This document shows positions 8,810-16,868 of a DNA stretch of 64,000 nucleotides, one piece after another. How positions within the stretch are numbered: position 1 is the first letter of the stretch; every line of letters starts with the position of its first letter. The position numbers and the translations under genes are program-made. The DNA comes from Aquamicrobium sp. (lineage in GTDB: Bacteria; Pseudomonadota; Alphaproteobacteria; Rhizobiales; Rhizobiaceae), in the NCBI RefSeq assembly GCF_023954335.1, contig NZ_JAMLIE010000003.1, positions 297,001 through 361,000 of the forward strand, in the 5' to 3' direction. Below the pieces are notes generated by a model. It was given only the letters and a program-made list of their open reading frames with translations, did no database searches and was not told where the DNA came from.

Positions 8810-9569
8810 GCCGCTCGCGCGCCGTCGGCGGCATCGGCGGCGGGTTGTCGCTCCGCGCCGCCTCGATCAGCAGCGCGTCGGTCGCCGCCTCGGTCTCGGC
8901 GATCAGCCGCGCCATGAACGCTTCCTTTTCCAGCCCCGGCTCGATGGCGGGAAGGAAGCGGGCGTGGATGACGCCCGGATAGCGCATGAACTTGCGCCGC
9001 GGCCAGTAGAGGCCGGCGACATGGGCGACCGGAACCACCGGCACGCCGAGCGTGGCGTAGATCTCGGCGATGCCCCATTTGTAGGCCGGCTCGGCACCGA
9101 CCGGCCGGCGCGTGCCTTCGGGGTAGATGATGAGCTGGCGGTTCTCGGCCATCCGCACCTTCGCCACCTCCAGCGCCTGCTTCAGCGCCTTCGAGCGGCT
9201 GCCGCGGTTGATCGGGATCATCCGCATCTTGCCGACATACCAGCCGAACAGCGGAATCCACATCAGCTCGCGCTTCAGGATGTAGACCGGGTCCGAAAGG
9301 TAGGGGAAGAAGGCGATCGTGTCCCAGAACGACTGGTGCTTGGGCGCGAGGATGAACGGCCCTGCGGGAAGGTTCTCCTCTCCCTCGATGTGGACTTCTG
9401 TCCCGACCAGCCATTGCTGCAGCTTCATGCTGGACGAGGACCAGAACCGCGGCACGAACCACGCATGGCGGCGCGGCGCGAGGAAATAGAACGGCGTCCA
9501 GACGATCATCTGGACGATCAGGCTGAGATAGAAGGCGGCGTTGAACGCCAGCGAGCGGAGAGCGAGCAT
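8769..9569 (-). CDS. plsC: 1-acyl-sn-glycerol-3-phosphate acyltransferase
   Basis: A 266-residue membrane-bound acyltransferase that makes phosphatidic acid from lysophosphatidic acid. The catalytic HX4D motif is HQSFWD and the glycerophosphate-binding motif is YPEGTR; a PINRG block lies between them. One or two N-terminal hydrophobic segments (residues 8-32) anchor it to the inner membrane. Length is normal for the family. It appears monocistronic. Confidence 0.92.
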   Translation of the reverse strand: MLALRSLAFNAAFYLSLIVQMIVWTPFYFLAPRRHAWFVPRFWSSSSMKLQQWLVGTEVHIEGEENLPAGPFILAPKHQSFWDTIAFFPYLSDPVYILKRELMWIPLFGWYVGKMRMIPINRGSRSKALKQALEVAKVRMAENRQLIIYPEGTRRPVGAEPAYKWGIAEIYATLGVPVVPVAHVAGLYWPRRKFMRYPGVIHARFLPAIEPGLEKEAFMARLIAETEAATDALLIEAARSDNPPPMPPTARERLRALGVELPAKAR

Positions 9570-9676
9570 GGAGCGAACCGGACAATATCGTGCCCGCTCG
9601 TTACACCAGCCCCGGCCAAAGGGAAACAGGGATGCGGTCGACGCATCCGCGCTCGCGCGGGGTTAATCCCGCCGCC

Positions 9677-10372
9677 TCACCCGGCCGTGCCGGCGTGCTG
9701 CGCCTCGTCCTGCCCGGCAGCGCGCGGCGACAGGCCCGGTACGACGCCGCGCGCCAGCGCGCCGAGATATTTGGCGTACTCGGTGAACAGGACGCGCAGC
9801 GCCTCGCGGTTCGCCACCCATTCGCCGCCGTCGAGCCTTGTGTTGACCACCGGATAGGGCTGCAGCTCGGTGTCGCCGATCAGCCGCTTCAATTCGAGCA
9901 GGCTGCGCGGCATGTGGTAGTTGTTGGTGACGACGATGACGCGGTCATAGGCGTGGCTCGTCACCCATTTGGCGCTCTCCTCGGCATTGCCGATCGTGTC
10001 GAGCGCGGCATGGTCGATGTCGACGCAGCAGCTGAACAGGCCCGCATCGCCCCCGGTGGCGCGCTGGAGGTCGGAAAGGCCGGCTGCCGGATGCACCCCG
10101 CTGATCAGCAGGCGCCTGCCCTTGCCGGATTTCAGCAGGTCGACCGCCGCGTCGAGGCGCTTCTCGCCCCCGGTCAGCACGATGATGGCGTCGGCGTCCG
10201 GCTGCTCGGCCGGCGTGGTCAGGCGCGCGACATGGCTGGCGAAGGCGGCGAAGCCGCCGAGGAAGGCCAGCGCCCCGCCGAACAGGATCGCGAACACGAT
10301 GCCGGCCGCGCGCCGGCCGCGCGGACGCGCCCTGCCTTCAGCGTTTTCCCGTGTCGATTCCGGCCCCTTCAT
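9677..10372 (-). CDS. YdcF-family (DUF218) membrane protein
   Basis: About 231 residues. A basic N terminus and one membrane segment (about residues 24-48, ending in FAAFASHVARL) precede a DUF218 domain with ADAIIVLTGGEKRLDAAVDLL, LISGVHP and VIVVTNNYHMPRS. YdcF/SanA-type proteins are linked to envelope and peptidoglycan precursor processes, but the reaction is not settled. I chose the ATG at 10372 over the longer frame because the extra upstream residues have no family character. It lies just downstream of ftsX on the same strand, 88 bases away. Confidence 0.82.
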   Translation of the reverse strand: MKGPESTRENAEGRARPRGRRAAGIVFAILFGGALAFLGGFAAFASHVARLTTPAEQPDADAIIVLTGGEKRLDAAVDLLKSGKGRRLLISGVHPAAGLSDLQRATGGDAGLFSCCVDIDHAALDTIGNAEESAKWVTSHAYDRVIVVTNNYHMPRSLLELKRLIGDTELQPYPVVNTRLDGGEWVANREALRVLFTEYAKYLGALARGVVPGLSPRAAGQDEAQHAGTAG

Positions 10373-10460
10373 GGTGGCAATCGTTAACCGCGAAATACGG
10401 CGAAGAATAGCCTTGTTTGCCGGGCGCGTGCAGGTGGCGCCGCGCCGCACCCCGCCGCTC

Positions 10461-11447
10461 TCAGCCCTCGCGGCGGGTGGCGTCGATGTCGCCGAGATAG
10501 GACACGACCGTCAGGTGCGAGGTGGCGGCCGTCAGCACCCCGACGACGAGCACGATCAGCACCACGCCGGCATAGCCCGACGCGCCGATGGCGAAGTTGC
10601 CGAACAGCGCGGTCGCCTGGTCGGCCTGCGGCGTCGCCATGTTGAGCGACGACCACCACGAGAAGCCGAGGAAGACCGCCGCAGCGGCCAGCCCGCCGGC
10701 CGCCGCCCCCTTCATGCCGATCAGCAGGAAGTGGTGGCGGAACTCGCGGGCGATGAAGCGCGCCTCCGCGCCGACGAAATGCAGCACCTCGATGATGTGG
10801 CCGTTGCCGGCCATGGCCCCGCGCGTGGCGAAGACGATGGCGAGCACGGTCGCCGCCAGCATCAGCGCCAGCACTGAGACGCCGATGGTGACGGTGGTGT
10901 TGGCCATGGCCACCAGCCTGTCCACCCATGTGCGGTGGTCGTCGAGGACGGCCTGCGGCACGGCCTCGGCCAGCGCCGCCCTGAGCGCGATGAAATCGGG
11001 CGGGCCGGCCGGGTCGATGGCGACGATGACGAGGCGCGGCACCGGCAGTTCGTCGAGGTCGAACCCCGCGCCGAGCCATGGCTCGAGGAGCCGCTGGGTG
11101 GCGCCGCGATCGACGATGGTGGCCGAGCGCACCCCGGCGAAGCCGACGGCGACCCGCTGGGCATCGGCAAGCGCCGCCTCCATGTCGAGCCCGTCCTCCG
11201 GCTTGATCTGGATCGTCGCCTCGCGGGCGATCTGCGTCTGCCACGCCGAGGCGGTGTCGCGCACCAGCGTCACCGCGCCGAGCGTCAGGCACGACAGGAA
11301 GGTCATGATGGCGATGACGAGGATCAGCGCGCTGCCGGCGACGTTCTGCGACGGCACGATGGAGGTCATCTCTCGCTGCGGCCGGCCGCCGCGCAAGGCC
11401 GGAAGCGCCCGGGCGACCGCCTCGATGAGCTGGCGCGGCTCAGTCAT
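10461..11447 (-). CDS. ftsX: cell division protein FtsX
   Basis: 328 residues. The layout is a cytoplasmic N terminus, a first membrane segment (about residues 36-60), an extracytoplasmic loop of about 110 residues, and three further segments with the FtsX permease core. FtsX is the membrane partner of FtsE and controls peptidoglycan hydrolases at the division site. The start overlaps the ftsE stop by eight bases, so the two are co-translated. Confidence 0.9.
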   Translation of the reverse strand: MTEPRQLIEAVARALPALRGGRPQREMTSIVPSQNVAGSALILVIAIMTFLSCLTLGAVTLVRDTASAWQTQIAREATIQIKPEDGLDMEAALADAQRVAVGFAGVRSATIVDRGATQRLLEPWLGAGFDLDELPVPRLVIVAIDPAGPPDFIALRAALAEAVPQAVLDDHRTWVDRLVAMANTTVTIGVSVLALMLAATVLAIVFATRGAMAGNGHIIEVLHFVGAEARFIAREFRHHFLLIGMKGAAAGGLAAAAVFLGFSWWSSLNMATPQADQATALFGNFAIGASGYAGVVLIVLVVGVLTAATSHLTVVSYLGDIDATRREG

Positions 11448-12099
11448 GGATTTCGAGCCTCCCGCCCTCGAGGACCATGCGCCGCGCGTCGACCTGCTCC
11501 ATCAGGTTGAGATCGTGGGTGGCGATCACCACCGCCGTGCCGAGGCGGTTCAGCTCGATGAACAGGCGCAGCAGCCGGCGCGCCAGCGGCGGGTCGACAT
11601 TGCCGGTCGGCTCGTCGGCGAGCAGGATGCGCGGCTGCTCGATCAGCGCGCGGGCGATGGCTGCGCGCTGCTTCTCGCCGCCCGACAGCACCGGCGGCAG
11701 GACGTGCATGCGCTCGCCGAGCCCGACCCATTTCAGGAGCTCGACCACGTCGGCGCGGTAGGACGCCTCCTCGCGCCCGCGCACACGCAGCGGCAGCGCC
11801 ACATTCTCGTAGGTCGTCATGTGGTCGAGCAGGCGGAAATCCTGGAAAACGACGCCGATCCGCCGGCGCATGTGCGGCAGGTCGCGCGGCGTGATGCGCG
11901 AGCGGTCCTTGCCGAAGACGGTGATCAGCCCGCGCGTCGGCTTCAGCGACAGGAAGAGCAGCCGCAACAGCGTGGTCTTGCCGGCGCCCGAGGGACCGCT
12001 CAGGAACTGGAACGAGCGCTCCGGCAGATGAAACGAGATGTCGCGGAGGATTTCCGGTCCCATCCCGTATCTCAAGCCGACATTCTCGAAGCGAATCAC
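11440..12099 (-). CDS. ftsE: cell division ATP-binding protein FtsE
   Basis: A 219-residue ABC ATPase with Walker A GPSGAGKTT, signature LSGGEKQR and Walker B ILLADEPTGNVD. The N-terminal IRFENVGLRYG is typical of FtsE. It binds FtsX at the inner membrane and couples division to peptidoglycan hydrolysis. Translation starts at GTG (12099) behind a GAGGA site. A TTAA-N7-TTAA motif 83 bases upstream suggests cell-cycle control by CtrA. Confidence 0.93.
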   Translation of the reverse strand: MIRFENVGLRYGMGPEILRDISFHLPERSFQFLSGPSGAGKTTLLRLLFLSLKPTRGLITVFGKDRSRITPRDLPHMRRRIGVVFQDFRLLDHMTTYENVALPLRVRGREEASYRADVVELLKWVGLGERMHVLPPVLSGGEKQRAAIARALIEQPRILLADEPTGNVDPPLARRLLRLFIELNRLGTAVVIATHDLNLMEQVDARRMVLEGGRLEIHD

Positions 12100-12181
12100 T
12101 GGAATTCCTCTGGGTCCGCGGCAGGCGTGCAGGTGGCGCCGCGCCGGTTCGCGGCAATGCCCAGACCTCCCACTTTTATGG

Positions 12182-12196
12182 TTAAGGGGCGGTTAA
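12182..12196. promoter_or_regulatory. CtrA-type box upstream of ftsE
   Basis: The sequence is TTAA, seven bases (GGGGCGG), TTAA, an exact match to the CtrA full-site consensus of alphaproteobacteria. It lies between the divergent ftsE gene and the DUF3426-like gene, 83 bases from the ftsE start. The match is seen directly; binding is inferred. Confidence 0.6.
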
Positions 12197-12284
12197 GATT
12201 CACAGGCGCTGGCGGCCGGGGCAGCGAAGCGTTAATCATTTGCGGCTACCTCGTGGGCAGGAAATGCGAAAGGATGCCGGCCGC

Positions 12285-12947
12285 ATGGGCCATGACGACG
12301 ACCATGCCGAAGATCATGCCCACAAGGCACGCCCGGTTTCCGGCGAAATCATGTCCGGGCCCCAGACGCGCGAGCCGAAGCCGCAGGCCGGCGGCGACGT
12401 TTCCGACGCGCAGTATGAGACGGTTTCCCCGGCTGCCGACGCCCCGCACGCCCGCTCCGCGCAGGCCGGCGCGGCCAGCAACGCGGCCGGCCCCGCCGGC
12501 ATGGATTTCCTGAAGAACAAGACCCCCGGCGCGTCGCAGGGCACGCGGCGCGGCGGCGTCCTCTTCTGGGCGGCCGGCCTCCTCGCCGTCGCCCTCGCCT
12601 TCTGGATTTCCGGCGGCCACACGCTGGTCGGCGGCGGGCCGGCGGAGGTCGCCCCGGCGAAAACGCCGCTGCACATCGCCGACGTCAAAAGCCGCGTCGA
12701 GACGCGCGAGGGACGCGGCATCCTCTTCGTCGACGGCCGGGCCGAGAATCGCGGCGCGACGCCGCTGCCGCTGCCGCCGATCGAGATCGCCGTCACCGCC
12801 AATGACGGCGGCGTCATGCGCTACCGGCTGCCCGGCCGGGATACGGAATTGAAACCCGGCGACCGCTATTCCTTCTCCAGCCGGCTCGAAGCGCCGACCG
12901 CCGGGGTCAGGACGGTTTCCGTCGCATTTCAGGAGGACGAACGCTGA
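12285..12947 (+). CDS. membrane-anchored protein resembling the DUF3426 half of zinc-ribbon proteins
   Basis: About 220 residues with a His/Asp-rich N terminus, a disordered Pro/Ala region, one membrane segment (about residues 85-110, VLFWAAGLLAVALAFWISG) and a C-terminal beta domain. That domain carries DVKSRVETREGRGILFVDG and DTELKPGDRYSFSSRLEAP. The C-terminal half is like DUF3426, found in MJ0042 zinc-ribbon proteins next to hpt in rhizobia, but no CxxC zinc ribbon is present here. An ATG at 12264 is an alternative start; 12285 has an AAAGGA site at good spacing. It is immediately followed by hpt (one-base stop/start overlap). Confidence 0.65.
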   Translation: MGHDDDHAEDHAHKARPVSGEIMSGPQTREPKPQAGGDVSDAQYETVSPAADAPHARSAQAGAASNAAGPAGMDFLKNKTPGASQGTRRGGVLFWAAGLLAVALAFWISGGHTLVGGGPAEVAPAKTPLHIADVKSRVETREGRGILFVDGRAENRGATPLPLPPIEIAVTANDGGVMRYRLPGRDTELKPGDRYSFSSRLEAPTAGVRTVSVAFQEDER

Positions 12948-13489
12948 TGCCAGTCGTGCGGGGCAAGGATATCGAGGTGCTGTTCAGCGCCTCCGCGATT
13001 GCCAGGCGCAATCTCGAGCTCGCCAAGGAGATTGCCGAACGGGACCATGACGACCTCCTCGTCATCTCGATCCTCAAGGGCTCGTTCGTCTTCGCCGCCG
13101 ACCTGATCCGCGCCATGCACGACACCGGCATGTCTCCGGAGGTCGAGTTCATCTTCATCTCCAGCTACGGCGCCGGCACGGTCTCGGGCGAGGTCAAGGT
13201 GCTGCGCGACATCGACAACGAGGTGGCGGGGCGCAACGTGCTCCTGATCGACGACATCCTCGAATCCGGCAAGACGCTGAAGTTCACCCGCGACCTGATG
13301 CTGTCGCGCGGTGCCAGGACGGTGTCCATCGCCGTGCTGCTCGACAAGCATTCGCGGCGCCAGACCGACCTCGATGCCGATTTCGTCGGCTTCGAATGCC
13401 CCGACTATTTCGTCGTCGGCTACGGCATGGATGTCGGCCACGCCTTCCGCGAGCTGCCCTTCGTCGGCATCGTCAAGGGAGACGCGTAA
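12947..13489 (+). CDS. hpt: hypoxanthine phosphoribosyltransferase
   Basis: A 180-residue purine salvage enzyme that joins hypoxanthine (or guanine) with PRPP. The PRPP-binding motif VLLIDDILESGKTL is at about residues 99-112. The flexible-loop region ISSYGAGTVSGEV and the base-binding VGFECPDYFVVGYGMD are present. Length is standard. It shares a transcription unit with the membrane protein upstream and the response regulator downstream (three bases apart). Confidence 0.93.
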   Translation: MPVVRGKDIEVLFSASAIARRNLELAKEIAERDHDDLLVISILKGSFVFAADLIRAMHDTGMSPEVEFIFISSYGAGTVSGEVKVLRDIDNEVAGRNVLLIDDILESGKTLKFTRDLMLSRGARTVSIAVLLDKHSRRQTDLDADFVGFECPDYFVVGYGMDVGHAFRELPFVGIVKGDA

Positions 13490-13492
13490 CCC

Positions 13493-13888
13493 ATGGCCCG
13501 GATCCTGATCGTCGAGGACGACGCTTCCGTGCGCGCCTTCACCGCCCGCGCCATCGCCGCCAGCGGCCACAGCGTCGAGACGGCGGAGGACGGCGATCTC
13601 GGCCTCGCCTCGATCCGTGAGGCGGGCGGCGGCTACGACCTCGTCCTGTCCGACATCCGCATGCCGGCCATGGACGGCATCGAGATGGCGAAGCGCGCCG
13701 CGCACGAGTTCCCGGACCTGAAGATCCTGCTGATGACCGGCTATGCCGAGCAGCGCGAGCGCGCCGCCGATCTCGAGCGCATCGTCATCGACGTGGTGGC
13801 GAAGCCATTCTCGCTGAACGATATCCGCGCGAAGGTCCAGCAGGCCCTCGCCCTTCCCGCATACGCCTGCCTCCAGGCCTCCGCCTGA
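13493..13888 (+). CDS. single-domain response regulator (CpdR-like)
   Basis: A 131-residue receiver domain without an output domain. The acidic pair (VEDD), phospho-acceptor Asp in LVLSDIRMPAMDG, the switch Thr in LLMTGYAE and the Lys in VAKPFSL are all present. Alphaproteobacterial CpdR proteins of this size steer ClpXP degradation of cell-cycle regulators, and a CpdR-type gene next to hpt is common in Rhizobiales. Assignment to CpdR itself is by length and context, so no symbol is given. Confidence 0.75.
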   Translation: MARILIVEDDASVRAFTARAIAASGHSVETAEDGDLGLASIREAGGGYDLVLSDIRMPAMDGIEMAKRAAHEFPDLKILLMTGYAEQRERAADLERIVIDVVAKPFSLNDIRAKVQQALALPAYACLQASA

Positions 13889-14042
13889 CCGCCCCTTCCC
13901 GGCCCGAACCCCTTCGCGCCCGCCGCCCCGAACCCCCGCTCCGCGCCGTTCCGCGAGGCCCGTCGCCGGCCGCAAGCAAAAGCTCAATCTGCGCTTGCGC
14001 TTGCCCGATGCATGTGGCAGAAGTCCGCCACCCTCAGGGCAG

Positions 14043-14117
<75 letters not shown>

Positions 14118-14140
14118 TTAACCCCTTGTAATTGCTGAGT

Positions 14141-14166
14141 TTTCTGGATTTTGTGACATCCAGAAA
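14141..14166. repeat. inverted repeat beside the tRNA-Thr attachment region
   Basis: TTTCTGGAT and ATCCAGAAA form a perfect nine-base inverted repeat around an eight-base spacer, 23 bases after the tRNA. There is no T-run, so it is not a standard terminator. It may be part of the recombination site or a processing hairpin for the tRNA. Confidence 0.6.
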
Positions 14167-14170
14167 GGAC

Positions 14171-14261
14171 TAGCACGCTAGTAGCACGCAATTGCCCTGC
14201 TTCATGTTTTTCAATACGTTAGGGATACACTGCTTCGTGCTGGTAGCACGTTTCTAGCACG
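14171..14261 (+). repeat. four TAGCACG repeats in two pairs (possible integrase arm sites)
   Basis: TAGCACG occurs at 14171, 14182, 14244 and 14255. Within each pair the copies start 11 bases apart, one helical turn. They lie between the tRNA-Thr 3' end and the integrase start, where arm-type sites of tyrosine integrases are usually found. A fifth copy at 14515 is inside the integrase gene and may be chance. Confidence 0.55.
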
Positions 14262-14285
14262 GCAGCACACCACAGTAACTCGCTG

Positions 14286-15605
14286 GTGGCGACCCTGATG
14301 AACGTACAGACCAAGGCCCCCTACGTCCTGTTTCTCCGCAAGGACAGCCCGTACTATTGGGTGCGCTTTTCGATTCCAGGCCAAGGTCAGAAGCGCATTG
14401 GCCTCAAAACGGATGATCCTGACGAAGCGGCCAAGCTCGCTGAGCGACAATACCAACGTGCTGTGTGGAGTGCCGAGGAAGGTCTGCTCCACGGCAAAAC
14501 GTCGTTCGACAAGCTAGCACGCGAGTACGTAGCGAGTGCGGAGAAGGCCGCCAAGGCCGCCCCGAAGCAGCATTCCAAGGCGGTTGCGGATAGGGCCGTG
14601 CTGGATCGCTACATGATCCCATTCTTTGGCAAGAGCACTATCACCTCGATCAATGTGCCGAAGTTGAATCAGTACATGGATTGGCGGCGTACCTACTGGA
14701 CGGAAGGACCGGGAAAGGACCTTCTCGTCATCGACTATGAGCGCAACGGTAAAAAGCTCTATCGTCCGGCTCGTCACATCGAGGCAACGCAGAGCACCTT
14801 GCGTCGCGAGGCCGTCACCCTTCGTGCTGTTTTCAAGCACGCGGTTCGACAAGGGCATATCAAGGACTCCGACATTCCCAAGCTGGATATGAAAGCCCAG
14901 CAGCCAAACAAGCGACCATCATTCACGGATGCCGAGATCGAAAAGCTGCTGAAACTGGCAGAGAAACGAATCGCGGAAGCCAGCGCCAACGGCAAACGCA
15001 ACGCCAAGCTGCCTCCGCATCTATGGCAGGAGGAGCCCGAGTTCGAACATCGCATCAAATACGAGCGGCTGGTGCTCTACAGCTTCATCAACATCGCGCT
15101 GGCGACCGGGATGCGTCCGACCGAACTGCACAATCTGGATTGGGGTCACATCATCGGCTTCAAGGAGGAACGCAAGAAGCCCATCGCCAAACAGCGCATC
15201 CGCATTGCTGCCTATGGCAAGGGTCGAAAGCCGCAGGAACTTGTTCCAAACATCGGCGTATTCAGCAACTTCATCAATCTGTGGGACGCCTTTGTCACCA
15301 TGCACGAGCGCGAACCTCGGATGGACGAGCCAGTGTTCGTGAACGCCAGTGGTGAACGAGCGAAATCGTTCAAGAAGAGCCTGAACGCGCTGTTGGATGC
15401 CGCCAAACTGAAAACCGACGCATTCGGACGCGCCCGATCCGCCTACAGCTTCCGTCACACCTATGCGACCCGGCAGCTACGGAAAGGTACGGACGTGTAC
15501 ACGTTGGCCATCAACATGCGCACCTCGGTCAAAATGATCGAGATGTACTATTCGGACGTGGTGCCCGATGATGTAGCCAAGCGGCTTGAGGGGAGTTGGG
15601 AGTGA
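14286..15605 (+). CDS. tyrosine site-specific integrase
   Basis: A 439-residue phage-type integrase (435 if the ATG at 14298 is used instead of GTG 14286). It has an N-terminal DNA-binding part, a SAM-like core domain (about residues 75-190), and a catalytic domain with the first Arg in ATGMRPTEL, the His-x-x-Arg-type box SFRHTYATRQL and the Tyr in MIEMYYSDV. It is complete, faces away from tRNA-Thr, and starts about 170 bases from the tRNA 3' end, the usual position of an integrase using that tRNA as attachment site. Confidence 0.92.
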   Translation: MATLMNVQTKAPYVLFLRKDSPYYWVRFSIPGQGQKRIGLKTDDPDEAAKLAERQYQRAVWSAEEGLLHGKTSFDKLAREYVASAEKAAKAAPKQHSKAVADRAVLDRYMIPFFGKSTITSINVPKLNQYMDWRRTYWTEGPGKDLLVIDYERNGKKLYRPARHIEATQSTLRREAVTLRAVFKHAVRQGHIKDSDIPKLDMKAQQPNKRPSFTDAEIEKLLKLAEKRIAEASANGKRNAKLPPHLWQEEPEFEHRIKYERLVLYSFINIALATGMRPTELHNLDWGHIIGFKEERKKPIAKQRIRIAAYGKGRKPQELVPNIGVFSNFINLWDAFVTMHEREPRMDEPVFVNASGERAKSFKKSLNALLDAAKLKTDAFGRARSAYSFRHTYATRQLRKGTDVYTLAINMRTSVKMIEMYYSDVVPDDVAKRLEGSWE

Positions 15606-15651
15606 TGCGGCTGGACGTTGCACGCTGCAACGCTGAGGGATTCGGCCGAAG

Positions 15652-16731
15652 CTAGTGGATGGGGTCTAACGCTTGGTGCCCACGTTTGACGGCGGCGATG
15701 ATTTTGTCGGGGTCGGCGATCCATTTGAAGGGCTTGGGTTGCAGGTTGTGCTCGTCGAGGAAGCGGTTGATGGCGGCCTGGAGGTCAACGACAGAGTGGA
15801 AGACACCGCGTTTCAGCCGCCGCTTCGACAGCTTGGCGAAGAAGCCCTCCACCGCGTTGAGCCACGAGCAGGAGGTCGGCGTGAAGTGGAAGGTAAAGCG
15901 CTCGTGGCGGTCGAGCCATGCCCGCACCTTGGGATGCTTGTGGGGAGCATAGTTGTCGAGGATGACGTGCACGGCCTTACTCGGCGGAACCTCGGCATTG
16001 ATGGCATTGAGGAAGCGGATGAACTCCTGATGGCGATGGCGCTGCATGTTCCGGCCGATGACGGTGCCGTCGAGCACGTTGAGGGCGGCGAACAGGGTGG
16101 TTGTGCCGTTGCGCTTGTAGTCGTGCGTCATGGTACCGAGCCTGCCCTTCTTCATCGGCAGGCCGGGCTGGGTGCGGTCGAGTGCCTGGATTTGGCTCTT
16201 CTCGTCGACCGACAGCACGATGGCATGGGCCGGCGGATCGACATAGAGGCCGACGACGTCGCGCAGCTTGTCGACGAACTTCGGATCGTTGGAGAGCTTG
16301 AACTGACGCCAGCGGTGGGGCGCGAGGCCATGCGCCTTCCAGATGCGCCTGACGGCGCTGGCGCTGATATCGGCAGCTTTCGCCATCATGTCGGCGGTCC
16401 AGTGCGTTGTCTCACCCGGAGGATCGGCAAGCGTCAGCGCCACCACACGCTCGGCGACCTCGGGCCCGAGCGGCGCAATGCGCGACGGTCGCGTCTTGTC
16501 GCGCAGCAGCCCGTCGACACCTTCTGCGGCAAAGCGCTCCTGCCAGCGCCATACGCAGGTCTTCGACTTGCCGGTCCGGCGTATGATCTCGACAGTGCCG
16601 ATACCGTCGGCGGACAGCAGCACGATCTCGGCGCGCCAGACATGCTTCTGCGGGCTGTTGCGGTTGGTGATCACGGACGCAAGCCGCGAACGATCCGCAG
16701 GCGAGACGGTGAAAGATATTCCGGTGCGCAT
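15652..16731 (-). CDS. IS630-family transposase
   Basis: 359 residues, apparently intact. The N-terminal helix-turn-helix lies around residues 40-75 (TVEIIRRTGKSKTCVWRWQE). The DDE catalytic domain shows VLSVDEKSQ, VILDNYAPHK and the final acidic box SWLNAVEGFF. No internal frameshift is needed for full length. The stop codon TAG uses the terminal TA, and its last base comes from flanking DNA outside the element. Confidence 0.92.
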   Translation of the reverse strand: MRTGISFTVSPADRSRLASVITNRNSPQKHVWRAEIVLLSADGIGTVEIIRRTGKSKTCVWRWQERFAAEGVDGLLRDKTRPSRIAPLGPEVAERVVALTLADPPGETTHWTADMMAKAADISASAVRRIWKAHGLAPHRWRQFKLSNDPKFVDKLRDVVGLYVDPPAHAIVLSVDEKSQIQALDRTQPGLPMKKGRLGTMTHDYKRNGTTTLFAALNVLDGTVIGRNMQRHRHQEFIRFLNAINAEVPPSKAVHVILDNYAPHKHPKVRAWLDRHERFTFHFTPTSCSWLNAVEGFFAKLSKRRLKRGVFHSVVDLQAAINRFLDEHNLQPKPFKWIADPDKIIAAVKRGHQALDPIH

Positions 16732-16802
16732 GCATCAGATTCGCATGCGCGCAAACCAATGGGAATCCCGCAAAGGACTCTTATGTCAGGCGGATACCAC
16801 TA
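15653..16802 (-). mobile_element. IS630-family insertion sequence
   Basis: An element of about 1.15 kb with a TA dinucleotide at each end (15653-15654 and 16801-16802), as expected from the TA target duplication of IS630/Tc1 elements. The inner ends read GTGGAT on the left and, reversed, GTGGTAT on the right; identity between the ends is short. It carries one transposase gene on the minus strand and lies in the gap between the integrase and the SNase gene, disrupting neither. Confidence 0.8.
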
Positions 16803-16868
16803 GGCGGTCGAGATCGCTGAACGAACGACAAACCCGAGGTTAGCTACTGTTACAGGTGATTATTTCAG

